A stretch of DNA of 64,000 nt, taken from positions 1 through 64,000 of the IMG/VR virus record IMGVR_UViG_3300028920_000056. One strand, written 5' to 3'. Below the pieces are notes generated by a model, which saw only the letters and a program-made list of their open reading frames with translations, was not told where the DNA came from and ran no database searches. The DNA comes from a virus. Both the position numbers and the translations under genes were made by a program. This document shows positions 42,662 to 50,441 of this stretch, one piece after another. The first letter of the stretch is position 1. Every line of letters starts with the position of its first letter.

Positions 42662-44284
42662 ATGCTTTTTGATTATAATAGGTTAAGAAAAGAGCAAAGA
42701 CAAAAAATCATGAGTAAATGGACTCCATTCCTTAAAGGAATTGAAAGTTCTAATTTACGTGAAAATACAGCAATGCTCTTAGAAAATGAAGCACAGTACT
42801 TAATGGAAGAACCAGCTGTTCAGGCATCTGATGTAGTTGGTATTCAGAAGATTCTTCTTCCTATAGTAAGACGTGTATTCCCAAATTTGGTAGCAAATAA
42901 TCTCGTTTCAGTACAGCCACTTGCTGGTCCTACTGGAGTTATTTTCTACTTGAAGTACCAATTCGGTACAACTAAATCCGGCACAACTGCTCTTGATGAA
43001 TATTCAATGTATTCAGAAAATCCATCTGACACAAGTCAAGGATACAATCCATATTACTCTTCAGATGATGTATTAGTGTCAACTCTTACATTAGATGATA
43101 CTGCCGACCAATTTTATTTCCAAACTGACACAAACTTCAAAGATGGTATTACTGGAGCTGATTACACAGAAGCTACTAATGCATTATTGAAGAGAGTAAA
43201 AATAAGATTTAAGGCTGCTGTTACAGCTACTCCAACAACTTATTCAACATTCTTAATTCAGTATGATGGAAGAGTTGGAAAAAATTACTGGCACATTAAA
43301 GAAACTGACAGAGGTGGAACTGGTGTTGCATTGTTTGCTAGCGCTACTTTAGCCGTATTTGGTAATGTAGCCGCTGCAGGTGAATATGATTCTGTTACAG
43401 GAAAACTTACAAATTGTGCTGTTACTTATGATGACGCCGGTGGAACAGTTGATAGAATGATATCAGTCGACCCAATTAGTGCAGCTTTCACAGCTGGTTC
43501 TTCATTAACAATTACCGGAATTGAAGCATTCTACGCTTACAAACAAGAAGCTACAACAGCTATTCCTGAGATGAAGATTTCTATTTCTCAGTTCCCAGTA
43601 ACTGTTAAATCAAGAAAGCTTAAATCAACATGGACAAATGAAGCTGAACAAGACTTGAAAGCATACCATGGCTTAAATGCTGATGCTGAGTTAACAGCTC
43701 TTGTTGCTAATGAAATGATCGCAGAAATTGATAGGGAGATAGTTAAGAAATGTATGGATATTGTTCCTATTTCTTCTTTCCGCTACATTGACTGGGATGC
43801 TGATATTACCAACAACACATCTGGTAACTACTTAGACAGACATCGTCACATGGTTCAGGTTCTTGTTGAGTTATCAAATGAAATTTACAGAAAATCAAAG
43901 ATTGGTCCAGCTAACTGGATGGTAACATCACCTAAAGTTGTTTCTTATCTTGAAGTTCTTGAAGGATTCATAGGATCTCCTGCTGCTGCACAAGGTGGAT
44001 TAGGAATTGTCAAAGCTGGTGATTTCCGTGGCAATTTTACAGTTTATAAAGATCCTCTATTCCCAGCTAACAAGATTCTTATGGGACACAAATCACCTAA
44101 CTCTCCATTCGGCGCTGGTGTTGTATATGCTCCTTATGTTACACAAGTTACACCTACACTCTATGGACCAGAAGATTTCACACCAAGAAAAGGTTTCTTA
44201 GCAAGATACGGCTTAATAGAAGTGCCTCTGGGAGACCTTCTTTATGGCTTGGTAAGTATATCTGGACTTCCTGGAAGTGTATAA
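42662..44284 (+). CDS. Major capsid protein (T4 gp23-like)
   Basis: The 540-residue product starts MLFDYNRLRKEQRQKIMSKW and includes the conserved region I-L-L-P-I-V-R-R-V-F-P-N-L-V-A-N-[ND]-L-V-S-V-Q-P-L-[AS]-G-P-T-G near residue 66, a hallmark of T4-type HK97-fold capsid proteins. The first 50-60 residues are the likely propeptide removed by the protease. RBS AGGAGG. A strong terminator follows directly, isolating high-level expression. Confidence 0.95.
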   Translation: MLFDYNRLRKEQRQKIMSKWTPFLKGIESSNLRENTAMLLENEAQYLMEEPAVQASDVVGIQKILLPIVRRVFPNLVANNLVSVQPLAGPTGVIFYLKYQFGTTKSGTTALDEYSMYSENPSDTSQGYNPYYSSDDVLVSTLTLDDTADQFYFQTDTNFKDGITGADYTEATNALLKRVKIRFKAAVTATPTTYSTFLIQYDGRVGKNYWHIKETDRGGTGVALFASATLAVFGNVAAAGEYDSVTGKLTNCAVTYDDAGGTVDRMISVDPISAAFTAGSSLTITGIEAFYAYKQEATTAIPEMKISISQFPVTVKSRKLKSTWTNEAEQDLKAYHGLNADAELTALVANEMIAEIDREIVKKCMDIVPISSFRYIDWDADITNNTSGNYLDRHRHMVQVLVELSNEIYRKSKIGPANWMVTSPKVVSYLEVLEGFIGSPAAAQGGLGIVKAGDFRGNFTVYKDPLFPANKILMGHKSPNSPFGAGVVYAPYVTQVTPTLYGPEDFTPRKGFLARYGLIEVPLGDLLYGLVSISGLPGSV

Positions 44285-44308
44285 GATATAGTTAAATAAT
44301 GATTATTC

Positions 44309-44337
44309 AAGGCCATCTGAAGATGGCCTTTTTTGTG
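44309..44337 (+). terminator. Rho-independent terminator after the capsid gene
   Basis: A 9-bp stem (AAGGCCATC / GATGGCCTT) with loop TGAA is followed by TTTTGTG. It ends the head unit. Confidence 0.9.
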
Positions 44338-44398
44338 TCAAAATCTTGCACATATATTCGATAATCGTACTTAGCATACATAAAGGAAAGGAATTATT

Positions 44399-44506
44399 AT
44401 GCCAGAATATAAACTAGATAAATACGAAATAGTTAAATACAAATCAAGAGCTGATAATAATATTTTTTCAGGCGGCTTCGGCCGCTTTTTTTGTGTGATA
44501 GCGTAA
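44399..44506 (+). CDS. Possible 35-residue peptide read through a terminator
   Basis: An ATG with AAAGGAAAGG 7 bases upstream opens a frame MPEYKLDKYEIVKYK…GGFGRFFCVIA. Its last third lies in the terminator at 44472. If translated, ribosomes would disrupt the terminator hairpin, which is the layout of attenuators. The good RBS argues for translation, but a true protein function is uncertain. Confidence 0.4.
   Translation: MPEYKLDKYEIVKYKSRADNNIFSGGFGRFFCVIA
44472..44495 (+). terminator. Rho-independent terminator inside a short ORF
   Basis: Stem GCGGC / GCCGC with TTCG tetraloop is followed by seven T and GTG. It comes 135 bases after the capsid terminator, suggesting a separate short transcript (about 44.37-44.49 kb). 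Confidence 0.85.
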
Positions 44507-44552
44507 TAAGTTTCGACACGGAGATATAATTAAGTATAACGAGGAGGTAAAT

Positions 44553-45134
44553 ATGGCAAATTTTAGATCAGCTTTACAGGCTTCAAAAAAGGATAAAACA
44601 ACTAAACCTAAATCTAATGTTGGAGTAATATCTAATATACCAAACGAGATAGTAGAAAAGGCAAATAAATTCGTTAACCTTAAAAAAGATGAGAAAAGAA
44701 TTCAAGCTGAAATGAATGAAATATATTCGGATATTGATCAATTTGTAACTAAAGAAAGAGATAAAGATGGCTTTTCAGGTAATTATCATAAATCATATCA
44801 AGTTACTGAAGAATTAAAACATGTCCAAAGTAATCGTTTTTCAATTAGTCCTAAAGATAAAGAAAATATAAAAAGAATGTTAGGAGATTCATTTGATGAA
44901 CTAATTAAAGAAAAATTTACCGTAACTCTTAAAGAAGAAGTTTTTGAAGACGAAAAGAAACAAAAACAGTTGATGGAACTTCTTGGAGATAAATTCGAAG
45001 AATTCTTTGAAACAACTTCATCTCTTGTAGTCACAGAAGATTTTGATAAAAATATTTATAAAGTAACAAAGAATCAAAATAGCTTAGATGAAACTAGAGT
45101 TTTTATTAAACCCTATAAAGCTGCTTTAAAATAA
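44553..45134 (+). CDS. Hypothetical 193-residue protein
   Basis: The product MANFRSALQASKKDKTTKPKSN… is helical and charged with a basic N-terminus and is flanked by terminators on both sides, so it forms its own transcription unit. A sigma70-like promoter (TCGACA at 44518, TATAAC at 44540, spacing 16) may precede it, in addition to the AGATATAATTA element. RBS GAGGAGG is very strong. It may be a DNA-associated protein; the family is not recognised. Confidence 0.65.
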   Translation: MANFRSALQASKKDKTTKPKSNVGVISNIPNEIVEKANKFVNLKKDEKRIQAEMNEIYSDIDQFVTKERDKDGFSGNYHKSYQVTEELKHVQSNRFSISPKDKENIKRMLGDSFDELIKEKFTVTLKEEVFEDEKKQKQLMELLGDKFEEFFETTSSLVVTEDFDKNIYKVTKNQNSLDETRVFIKPYKAALK

Positions 45135-45140
45135 ATTCTT

Positions 45141-45172
45141 AATAAGGTGGCTATAGTCCACCTTATTTTTTG
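45141..45172 (+). terminator. Rho-independent terminator
   Basis: A 10-bp stem (AATAAGGTGG / CCACCTTATT) with a 7-base loop is followed by TTTTTT. The RBS of the next gene begins directly after the T-tract, so read-through or a promoter inside is needed to express that gene. Confidence 0.85.
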
Positions 45173-45181
45173 GGAGGTAAT

Positions 45182-45778
45182 ATGCAACTAAATAACTTTA
45201 CATATTTTTATCCAGAAAAGCCATTTTTAATGTCAATTGAGCAAGATTTATTTAACGAAATAAACAATAATAAAAATTGGATAGCAGAGAAGAAATATAA
45301 TGGAATAAGATTGCAATTACATTATATTAACGGTCAGTTTATGTTTTGGAATAGACATGGAGCAAAAATAAAATATAATCCAGATTCAAATCTTTTAAAA
45401 GAGCTTAATAAAATAGAACTTAGTGGTTATTGGCTATTTGATGGAGAGCTAAGAAATAATAAAATTAAAGGAATTAATAATAAAATAATGATATATGATG
45501 TATTTATTGCCAACAATGATTTATTGATAAATAAGCCATTCATTGAGCGGAGGCAAATATTAGAAAGCATCTTTAAAGTTGATGCAGAACCGCTTGGTTT
45601 AACGCGTCAATATAATGGGGATTTTAAAGATTTATTTAATAAAGTAATTGTTGAAGAAGAAATTGAGGGTTTAGTTTTTAAAAAGTTAACCGGACTTTTA
45701 AAATTAAGTAGAAGAATTGGAAATAAATCTAGTTGGATGTATAAAGTTAGAAAGCCGACAAAAAATTATAGATTTTAA
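45182..45778 (+). CDS. DNA-ligase adenylation-domain protein without OB fold
   Basis: The 198-residue product shows all nucleotidyltransferase motifs in order: I A-E-K-K-Y-N-G-I-R (K38, with N in place of the usual D in KxDG), Ia R-H-G, III L-F-D-G-E-L, IIIa M-I-Y-D-V-F, IV E-G-L-V-F-K and V Y-K-V-R-K-P. It ends right after motif V, so the OB-fold domain is absent. It could act with a separate partner or as an adenylyl- or RNA-modifying enzyme. RBS GGGAGG fixes the ATG at 45182. Confidence 0.8.
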   Translation: MQLNNFTYFYPEKPFLMSIEQDLFNEINNNKNWIAEKKYNGIRLQLHYINGQFMFWNRHGAKIKYNPDSNLLKELNKIELSGYWLFDGELRNNKIKGINNKIMIYDVFIANNDLLINKPFIERRQILESIFKVDAEPLGLTRQYNGDFKDLFNKVIVEEEIEGLVFKKLTGLLKLSRRIGNKSSWMYKVRKPTKNYRF

Positions 45779-45781
45779 ATT

Positions 45782-45914
45782 ATGCTTTCGAAAGATAAAC
45801 ATATGCACTTTAAACAAAATTTTAGTATTAGTGATCTAAAAAAATGGGTTGTAATTGATAGTATATCATAGAGCAAAACATAGTTTAGTTAAACTTATAT
45901 TCAGGAAACAATAA
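45782..45914 (+). pseudogene. Decayed small tagged gene
   Basis: A 29-codon frame (MLSKDKHMHFKQNFSISDLKKWVVIDSIS) ends early. In a shifted frame the DNA continues Y-H-R-A-K-H-S-L-V-K-L-I-F-R-K-Q and stops just before the next start. The ending is the shared C-terminal tag, and its AGGAAA supplies the next RBS. A promoter motif lies in the first codons. Confidence 0.55.
45790..45805 (+). promoter_or_regulatory. Phage promoter motif
   Basis: GAAAGATAAACATATG resembles the element at 60984 (GAAAGATAATCATATATG). It lies in the decayed gene and would serve the gene at 45915. Confidence 0.45.
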
Positions 45915-46196
45915 GTGGAAAAATATAATAAATGGTTCAAACAACCAGGATCAATAATTTATTATTATATGACAAAAGCAAAAAAAGATGGAGCTGGATT
46001 AGGAGTTACTGCGCATTATAAAAATAGAGAAGTAACATATTATGATGTCCATTTTAATTTTGATGTTGAAATGGTTTTTGAGAATTGTGAGATGGTCAGA
46101 GACAAAAATATAATTAATGCGTTAGAGTCATATTTCTCTCCAAGAAGAGCATGTATTTTGTGGGTATTTTCAGGCCAACATTATTATCACATTTGA
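45915..46196 (+). CDS. Hypothetical 93-residue protein (GTG start)
   Basis: The GTG start has GGA 7 bases upstream, inside the remnant's tag codons. The product MEKYNKWFKQPGSIIYYYMTKAKKDG… is rich in Tyr, Phe and Trp and probably a small beta fold. An ending resembling R-x-C-I-L-W-V-F-S recalls the tag loosely. Function is unknown. Confidence 0.55.
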   Translation: MEKYNKWFKQPGSIIYYYMTKAKKDGAGLGVTAHYKNREVTYYDVHFNFDVEMVFENCEMVRDKNIINALESYFSPRRACILWVFSGQHYYHI

Positions 46197-46204
46197 GGAT
46201 ATAA

Positions 46205-46510
46205 ATGCATTATTTAGTAGACATACATTATAACACCACACAACAAGAGTATAATATACTATTTGCTAAATGTCATTTCAAAACAATAACTTGGCGTAGC
46301 AAAGGTGAAACAAAAGGCACCGATGTATCAATTATTGATGAGACTTATTATAAATCTTCTGGCTATAAGTTTGATGGATATGTTGATGATGATGAAGCAT
46401 ATATAGAAGGTGGAGCCATACATTATGAGATAGACGAAGCCAAATTAGATTTTTTTGAAAGAATTTTTTGGCATGCAAAAATATCTAATAAATTTTCTAT
46501 AGCAGGCTGA
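46205..46510 (+). CDS. Hypothetical 101-residue protein
   Basis: The product MHYLVDIHYNTTQQEYNILFAKCHF… has beta-strand character and ends with a helix K-L-D-F-F-E-R-I-F-W-H, which is tag-like but followed by ten residues. GAGG RBS lies 6 bases upstream. It resembles the next gene in plan (strands, then acidic Tyr-rich region). Confidence 0.6.
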   Translation: MHYLVDIHYNTTQQEYNILFAKCHFKTITWRSKGETKGTDVSIIDETYYKSSGYKFDGYVDDDEAYIEGGAIHYEIDEAKLDFFERIFWHAKISNKFSIAG

Positions 46511-46512
46511 AA

Positions 46513-46884
46513 ATGAATTTACACATTACAATAGATTATGATTATGGAGACGGACAAGCTCACGCAATATTTTGGTTAGATACAAGTACGTATATAAATT
46601 TTCAATTTGGAGCAGAGGCAAAAATACAAGATATAGATAGTTGGTATGAAGGCGAGGGCTCACTTTCAAAAGTAAAAATAGATTATAGAACATTCCATAT
46701 AAGTAAATATTATATTGATTCTGAATATGAAGAAGAAACATTTGAATATGAATTAGAAAACTGGAGAAATGAACCAGAGCATTGCACTACCTTTGACAAT
46801 GTGCAATTTACTCCACAAATTATAAAAGCTCTTGTAAAGAATAGGAGTGCTATATTTTCATCAATATTTCTTTCTATAGCATAA
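46513..46884 (+). CDS. Hypothetical acidic 123-residue protein
   Basis: The product MNLHITIDYDYGDGQAHAIFWLD… is acidic and aromatic, beta-rich in the first half, and ends IKALVKNRSAIFSSIFLSIA. It may be a diverged paralogue of the previous gene (similar I-x-[IV]-D-Y opening). The RBS is weak (GCAGG). Function is unknown. Confidence 0.55.
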   Translation: MNLHITIDYDYGDGQAHAIFWLDTSTYINFQFGAEAKIQDIDSWYEGEGSLSKVKIDYRTFHISKYYIDSEYEEETFEYELENWRNEPEHCTTFDNVQFTPQIIKALVKNRSAIFSSIFLSIA

Positions 46885-46893
46885 TTATTCTTG

Positions 46894-47334
46894 ATGGATA
46901 AAGATGCCACTAAGAATTTACTAAAAGATTATAAATGTGAAGATTGTGTTTTTAGAAAAACAAATTTTCCTTTTAGCAGCAATGGAATCAAGTGTTTTAC
47001 AAATCAAGGGCCATGTGAACAATTTGCTAAAGATATAAAAATAACAGTTAATTCGCCCATAACTTTTTGGATTGAAGAAACAATAAAAGCAGAAGTAAAT
47101 AACTCATCATCAGTGGTAATAAAACTAGATCAAATAAATATTGAATCAACGTATAATGTTAGTGTTGGCTCATATAATTTAACTTCTTTTTGTGAATATG
47201 GTATTAAAGATGAGTGTGGTAATTACCCTCCTCTTGAATTACTTACAATTTTAGTTCCAATAATTATGAATTCAATTAAGTTTAAAAAAGCTATAATAGA
47301 AGGAGTTATAACAATTGAACTCGAAAGAGACTAA
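46894..47334 (+). CDS. Four-cysteine family protein with extra C-terminal domain
   Basis: The N-terminal 45 residues follow the mini-protein pattern: [TK]-K-N-L-L-K-D-x-x-C-E-D-C … K-C … C-E-Q-F. A further 100 residues of beta-rich sequence follow (ITFWIEETIKAEVNNSSS…). Two such genes lie in tandem (46894, 47315). The four Cys could bind one zinc. The end overlaps the next gene and supplies its AGGAG RBS. Confidence 0.65.
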   Translation: MDKDATKNLLKDYKCEDCVFRKTNFPFSSNGIKCFTNQGPCEQFAKDIKITVNSPITFWIEETIKAEVNNSSSVVIKLDQINIESTYNVSVGSYNLTSFCEYGIKDECGNYPPLELLTILVPIIMNSIKFKKAIIEGVITIELERD

Positions 47335-47659
47335 AAATTTACTAAAAGATAGAGTATGTAAAGATTGCATAATGTTTTTTAATAAGCCAATACTAAGTTG
47401 TAAAGATGGATTATTTTGCACTGCAGAAAATAATACTTGTAAAAATTGGGTATATGATTATATTGTTATAAATACAACTAATGATGATATATATTCTGAT
47501 CATGGTTATGTTTTTATTCCTGGTGAGACATACTCACTCCGTGAAATAATGGAAGAAAATGATGCTGAGAAAATTATGAAAAGCGAAGAATTAAAAATGC
47601 TTATAAATAATGGAGAGATTAAATTGACTCCTGTATATAAGATAAAAAAAGATCTTTGA
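47315..47659 (+). CDS. Four-cysteine family protein (TTG start)
   Basis: The TTG start with AAGGAG 10 bases upstream is supported by alignment with the previous gene (M-N-S-K-E-T-K-N-L-L-K-D-R-V-C-K-D-C and M-D-K-D-A-T-K-N-L-L-K-D-Y-K-C-E-D-C). Four Cys are followed by a region of about 75 residues. Overlap of 20 bases with the previous gene. Function is unknown. Confidence 0.65.
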   Translation: MNSKETKNLLKDRVCKDCIMFFNKPILSCKDGLFCTAENNTCKNWVYDYIVINTTNDDIYSDHGYVFIPGETYSLREIMEENDAEKIMKSEELKMLINNGEIKLTPVYKIKKDL

Positions 47660-47690
47660 ATTTATTCTTTAATCTTTAAAGTTTAAATGT

Positions 47691-47707
47691 AAAGATAATA
47701 TCGATGG
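47691..47707 (+). promoter_or_regulatory. Phage promoter motif before the structured RNA
   Basis: AAAGATAATATCGATGG fits the recurrent motif. Transcription from about 47705 would run to the terminator at 47984, giving an RNA of about 280 bases. Confidence 0.5.
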
Positions 47708-47984
47708 AAGAATTAAATAAAGTATTATAGCTTATGGTAAAGCGGCGACAGTCGGCGTTTTATTTTGGAGCTCCAGCTGACATTAAGTCGCAGAAGCCGG
47801 AATCATTTCCCGGACATTACTTTTATGCTCTAATTCTACCTATCAGAATTTGTCATAGGGAGGTGAGCTTAGTGTTCATGACCAAGAGGCTAACAACCTC
47901 GTTTGCATTTCATAGACAAATTCATCCGAAAGGAGGCAAATTAACATTTCTGATATTACGCCCGTCATTAAGACGGGCTTTTTT
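47705..47984 (+). ncRNA. Candidate structured non-coding RNA
   Basis: This 444-base gap between genes (47660-48103) is more GC-rich than its surroundings. It shows nested pairings: GCGAC (47745-47749) with GTCGC (47787-47791), and inside it GTCGGC (47751-47756) with GCTGAC (47776-47781, one G-U pair). There follows a CCGGAA hairpin (about 47797-47813), a 9-bp helix GAATTTGTC (47846-47854) with GACAAATTC (47915-47923) enclosing a GAGG/CCTC hairpin, and a terminator. A promoter motif lies at the 5' end. The overlapping 92-codon ORF has unlike composition and runs through the terminator, so RNA is the better reading. The class is not recognised; tRNA, tmRNA and RNase P signatures are absent. Confidence 0.55.
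47960..47984 (+). terminator. Rho-independent terminator of the structured RNA
   Basis: A 7-bp stem (GCCCGTC / GACGGGC) with loop ATTAA is followed by six T. Unlike most terminators here, GTG does not follow. Confidence 0.85.
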
Positions 47985-48014
47985 ATGCGAAAACATGAAA
48001 TTCTTCCTTTAATT

Positions 48015-48029
48015 GCATAGATAATTATG
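48015..48029 (+). promoter_or_regulatory. Phage promoter motif before hsp20
   Basis: GCATAGATAATTATG combines both motif types and lies 75 bases before the Hsp20 start. The leader contains a hairpin (AAAGTC…GACTTT, 48037-48057) but the AAGGAG RBS seems unpaired. Confidence 0.5.
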
Positions 48030-48103
48030 AAAACAAAAGTCGCTCGTTGAGGACTTTAATTATTTTATAAGCGATGTCGCATGAGTCGCAAAGGAGAAAC
48101 ATT

Positions 48104-48547
48104 ATGTCTAAAGATCTAACTATTTGGGATGCGTTTGATAACATATTTGATAACTTTGAAAGTTCATTCTATCATATTGAACGTATAATTGAATCATATC
48201 CAGGATTCGCAAAATTTTATCCATCTTATCCCCCTACAGATATCTACATAAAGAAAGACAAAACATTAATATTTGAGTTTGCAATTGCTGGGTATCCTGC
48301 AGAAAATATCAATTTAGAATGTGTTGGGGATCATCTTACTCTTACTTTAAAAGGTGATGATGTAGAAACTGTTCGTTATATTAAACAAGGTATTAAACAT
48401 GCAGATGTCACTGCAAAATATGCAATTCCTTCTGACAGATATGATACTTCTAAGCTTGAAGCTAAAATTAATAGTGGAATACTTACAGTTACAATTCCTG
48501 CTAAAGAAAAAATAGAACCAACAAAAATTGAAATTAAAAAAGAATAA
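48104..48547 (+). CDS. Hsp20-family small heat-shock protein
   Basis: The 147-residue product has an alpha-crystallin domain (about 45-140), with P-P-T-D-I-Y-I-K, F-E-F-A-I-A-G-Y, and the typical last strand G-I-L-T-V-T-I-P. This holdase prevents aggregation of unfolded proteins, here likely phage structural proteins. The ATG with AAGGAG 7 bases upstream (48104) is preferred over one at 48074. It has its own promoter and terminator. Small Hsp20 genes occur in T4-like and cyanophage genomes. Confidence 0.88.
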   Translation: MSKDLTIWDAFDNIFDNFESSFYHIERIIESYPGFAKFYPSYPPTDIYIKKDKTLIFEFAIAGYPAENINLECVGDHLTLTLKGDDVETVRYIKQGIKHADVTAKYAIPSDRYDTSKLEAKINSGILTVTIPAKEKIEPTKIEIKKE

Positions 48548-48553
48548 TCGTTA

Positions 48554-48583
48554 AAGCCAGTACTTAAGTACTGGCTTTTTTGT
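48554..48583 (+). terminator. Rho-independent terminator after hsp20
   Basis: A perfect stem (AAGCCAGTAC / GTACTGGCTT, loop TTAA) is followed by TTTTGTG. The next promoter motif begins at once. Confidence 0.9.
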
Positions 48584-48600
48584 GCTAAGATAAATGTATG
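48584..48600 (+). promoter_or_regulatory. Phage promoter motif overlapping a start codon
   Basis: GCTAAGATAAATGTATG directly follows the hsp20 terminator; its ATG begins the gene at 48598. No RBS is present, which fits a leaderless mRNA. Confidence 0.55.
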
Positions 48601-48894
48601 AAAATTAAATTTTTAATTGGTGATAAAAAGTTAATAATAAAAAAGATATTTAAAGAATCTTCTGAAGAGTATGATAAATTTCTTTTACAAAAAAGAGATC
48701 TACTACGAGATACCATCTTCGATCTATATGAAGACGGGTTCATTAAAACAATTGGTTATGGATTTGGATTTAGACTGCCAAATAGAGAAGATATATTTGG
48801 ATGGTTTGAGCCAGAAACAAAAGAGGACATATTAAAAATAATTAATACTATTGAAGAAGAGTTAAAAGAAAAAATATATTTTACAAAGGAGTAA
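48598..48894 (+). CDS. Hypothetical small protein, likely leaderless
   Basis: The 98-residue charged product begins MKIKFLIGDKKLIIKKIFKESSEEY; here an I-I-K-K-I-F tag-like helix is near the N-terminus. The rest is helical with a short beta pair. No Shine-Dalgarno is possible because the upstream bases are the terminator and the promoter motif. The gene after it has a normal RBS (AAAGGAG). Confidence 0.6.
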   Translation: MKIKFLIGDKKLIIKKIFKESSEEYDKFLLQKRDLLRDTIFDLYEDGFIKTIGYGFGFRLPNREDIFGWFEPETKEDILKIINTIEEELKEKIYFTKE

Positions 48895-48897
48895 ATA

Positions 48898-49065
48898 ATG
48901 CTTAAATGTCCAAAATGTGGTGGCACAAACATAGGTCAATATAGAATGTTGACTGGAGCAATATGGTGCGAAGATTGTAAATTTGAAGCTCTAGAAAAAG
49001 AAAAAAATAATCCGTTTATTTATGAAGAAACTCGCATCAAATTATATAAAGAAAAAGAAAGATAA
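48898..49065 (+). CDS. Zinc-ribbon mini-protein
   Basis: The 55-residue product has C-P-K-C-G-G (4-9) and C-E-D-C (24-27), a classical zinc ribbon with two CxxC pairs 17 residues apart, followed by a charged helix. Zinc ribbons in small phage proteins often bind RNA polymerase or nucleic acid. RBS AAAGGAG 6 bases upstream. Its stop is overlapped by the next promoter motif. Confidence 0.7.
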   Translation: MLKCPKCGGTNIGQYRMLTGAIWCEDCKFEALEKEKNNPFIYEETRIKLYKEKER

Positions 49066-49077
49066 ATAAAACTATAG
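49058..49077 (+). promoter_or_regulatory. Phage promoter motif
   Basis: AAAGATAAATAAAACTATAG overlaps the end of the zinc-ribbon gene and would serve the gene at 49099 (RBS GGAGG at 49088). Confidence 0.45.
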
Positions 49078-49098
49078 TTTTAAAAATGGAGGAAACAA

Positions 49099-50421
49099 AT
49101 GGACGATTTGACAAATGTAACTGTTGATAATACTCCTACTAGATTTCCAAGGATTGCAAAACATTTAACTGAAGTTGATCCGGATCAGTTAAATGCATTG
49201 GATGCAACTAGCAAGACTTTTTATGATCATTGTTATGATTTTTCTGCAGTGCCTACTAAACCTACTTCATTAGCTGGTGTAGACTCTAGCGAAAAAGAGG
49301 TTTGTAAACTAACTGTAACAGCACCTGTAGCTTCAGAATATGCTGTAAAAACTTTACAGGTACTTACTGGAAGTGATGCTGTATTAGAAGTTCAATCATT
49401 TACTGTTACTGCTGCTTGTTCAAGTAGTGGTGATTTAACTGTTGATGGAGATACAGTTGCTGTATTAGACACAGATGATGCAGCAGCGGTTGCTGGAAAA
49501 ATAAGAGCTGCTAGTTTAACTAATTGGACAACTTCTGGAAGTGGAGCAGATGTGATACTAACTGCAAAAACATATGATGACAAAGCAGAAGTTGTATTAA
49601 ATGCTGGAGGAACTGGAACTACATTCAGTGCAATTTCAGAAGATACTAAAGGAACTACAACAGCAGGAAATATTACTATTACATTAGAAGGACCTGGAGC
49701 AGTTACTGTCGCTATTAGTGACGGTGATGATGTCGCAACAGTAGTAGCATCAATTGATGGAGAAACATATACTGGATGGACAACATCAGTTGATGGAGAT
49801 ACTGTAACATTTACTTGTGACACTTATGGACCAAAAACAGGAAGTTTTGTTGACACAGATTCTACGGGAGTCACAGTGGCAACTGGAGATTTAGTGGATG
49901 ATAATGTTGGAGTTGATGCAAGTGGTAATGTAACAGTAACATTAGACGGTACTCCTTATGTAACTGCTTTGGCAATAGATGATGATACTGTTGAAAAAGT
50001 TGCAACTGCAATTGGAGCAACAAGCTATGGAGCCGGATGGAGTGCTGGAGTAGTAGGAGATGTAGTTACTTTCACTGCTGTTGGATATGGTGACGCATCA
50101 CCAGATATATCTTTTGCAGATACTGACACAACTGGAGCAGCTGGAACAACATCTGTTGAAACACAAGGTCTTAATCAAGTTACTGTTACTTGGACAGATG
50201 TAGGACCTGCTTCAGATTCTTATAAAGTATATTATAAAACTAGTGCGGCTGGGACAGAAACACAAGCAGATATATTAGGCGAAACAGAATTTACTGGAAC
50301 TAAAAATCCACTTGGTACTGATATACCAGCGGCAGCAACAAAGATAGGTTTTGTAGTAGCTGGAGTTAATGAAGTTGGAACTGGAGAGTATACTGATCCT
50401 GTTTTTGTAGATATAGTATAA
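49099..50421 (+). CDS. Repeat-domain surface protein with C-terminal FN3 domain
   Basis: The 440-residue product has an N-terminal part of about 65 residues, then three beta-repeats of 80-90 residues (D-D-x-x-x-V-A-x-x-I-x-A … W-T … V-x-F-T-A/C-x-x-Y-G), then an FN3-like domain (VTVTWTDVGPASDSYKVYYK). Its strong bias to Thr, Asp, Ala and Gly is typical of virion surface proteins such as head decoration (Hoc-like) or fibre proteins. Own promoter motif and terminator indicate high, independent expression. The exact location on the virion is unknown. Confidence 0.7.
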   Translation: MDDLTNVTVDNTPTRFPRIAKHLTEVDPDQLNALDATSKTFYDHCYDFSAVPTKPTSLAGVDSSEKEVCKLTVTAPVASEYAVKTLQVLTGSDAVLEVQSFTVTAACSSSGDLTVDGDTVAVLDTDDAAAVAGKIRAASLTNWTTSGSGADVILTAKTYDDKAEVVLNAGGTGTTFSAISEDTKGTTTAGNITITLEGPGAVTVAISDGDDVATVVASIDGETYTGWTTSVDGDTVTFTCDTYGPKTGSFVDTDSTGVTVATGDLVDDNVGVDASGNVTVTLDGTPYVTALAIDDDTVEKVATAIGATSYGAGWSAGVVGDVVTFTAVGYGDASPDISFADTDTTGAAGTTSVETQGLNQVTVTWTDVGPASDSYKVYYKTSAAGTETQADILGETEFTGTKNPLGTDIPAAATKIGFVVAGVNEVGTGEYTDPVFVDIV

Positions 50422-50441
50422 TCTTTAATTTAGTAAATAAG

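Noticed and set aside
47734-48012. 92-codon ORF in the gap before hsp20
   Set aside because: It runs through a strong terminator, has no RBS, unlike composition for this genome (many Arg, Pro, Phe) and lies over nested RNA helices. A structured RNA is the better reading.
48030-48103. RNA thermometer in the hsp20 leader
   Set aside because: A hairpin is present, but the RBS AAGGAG does not pair convincingly with it, and no ROSE or fourU pattern is visible.
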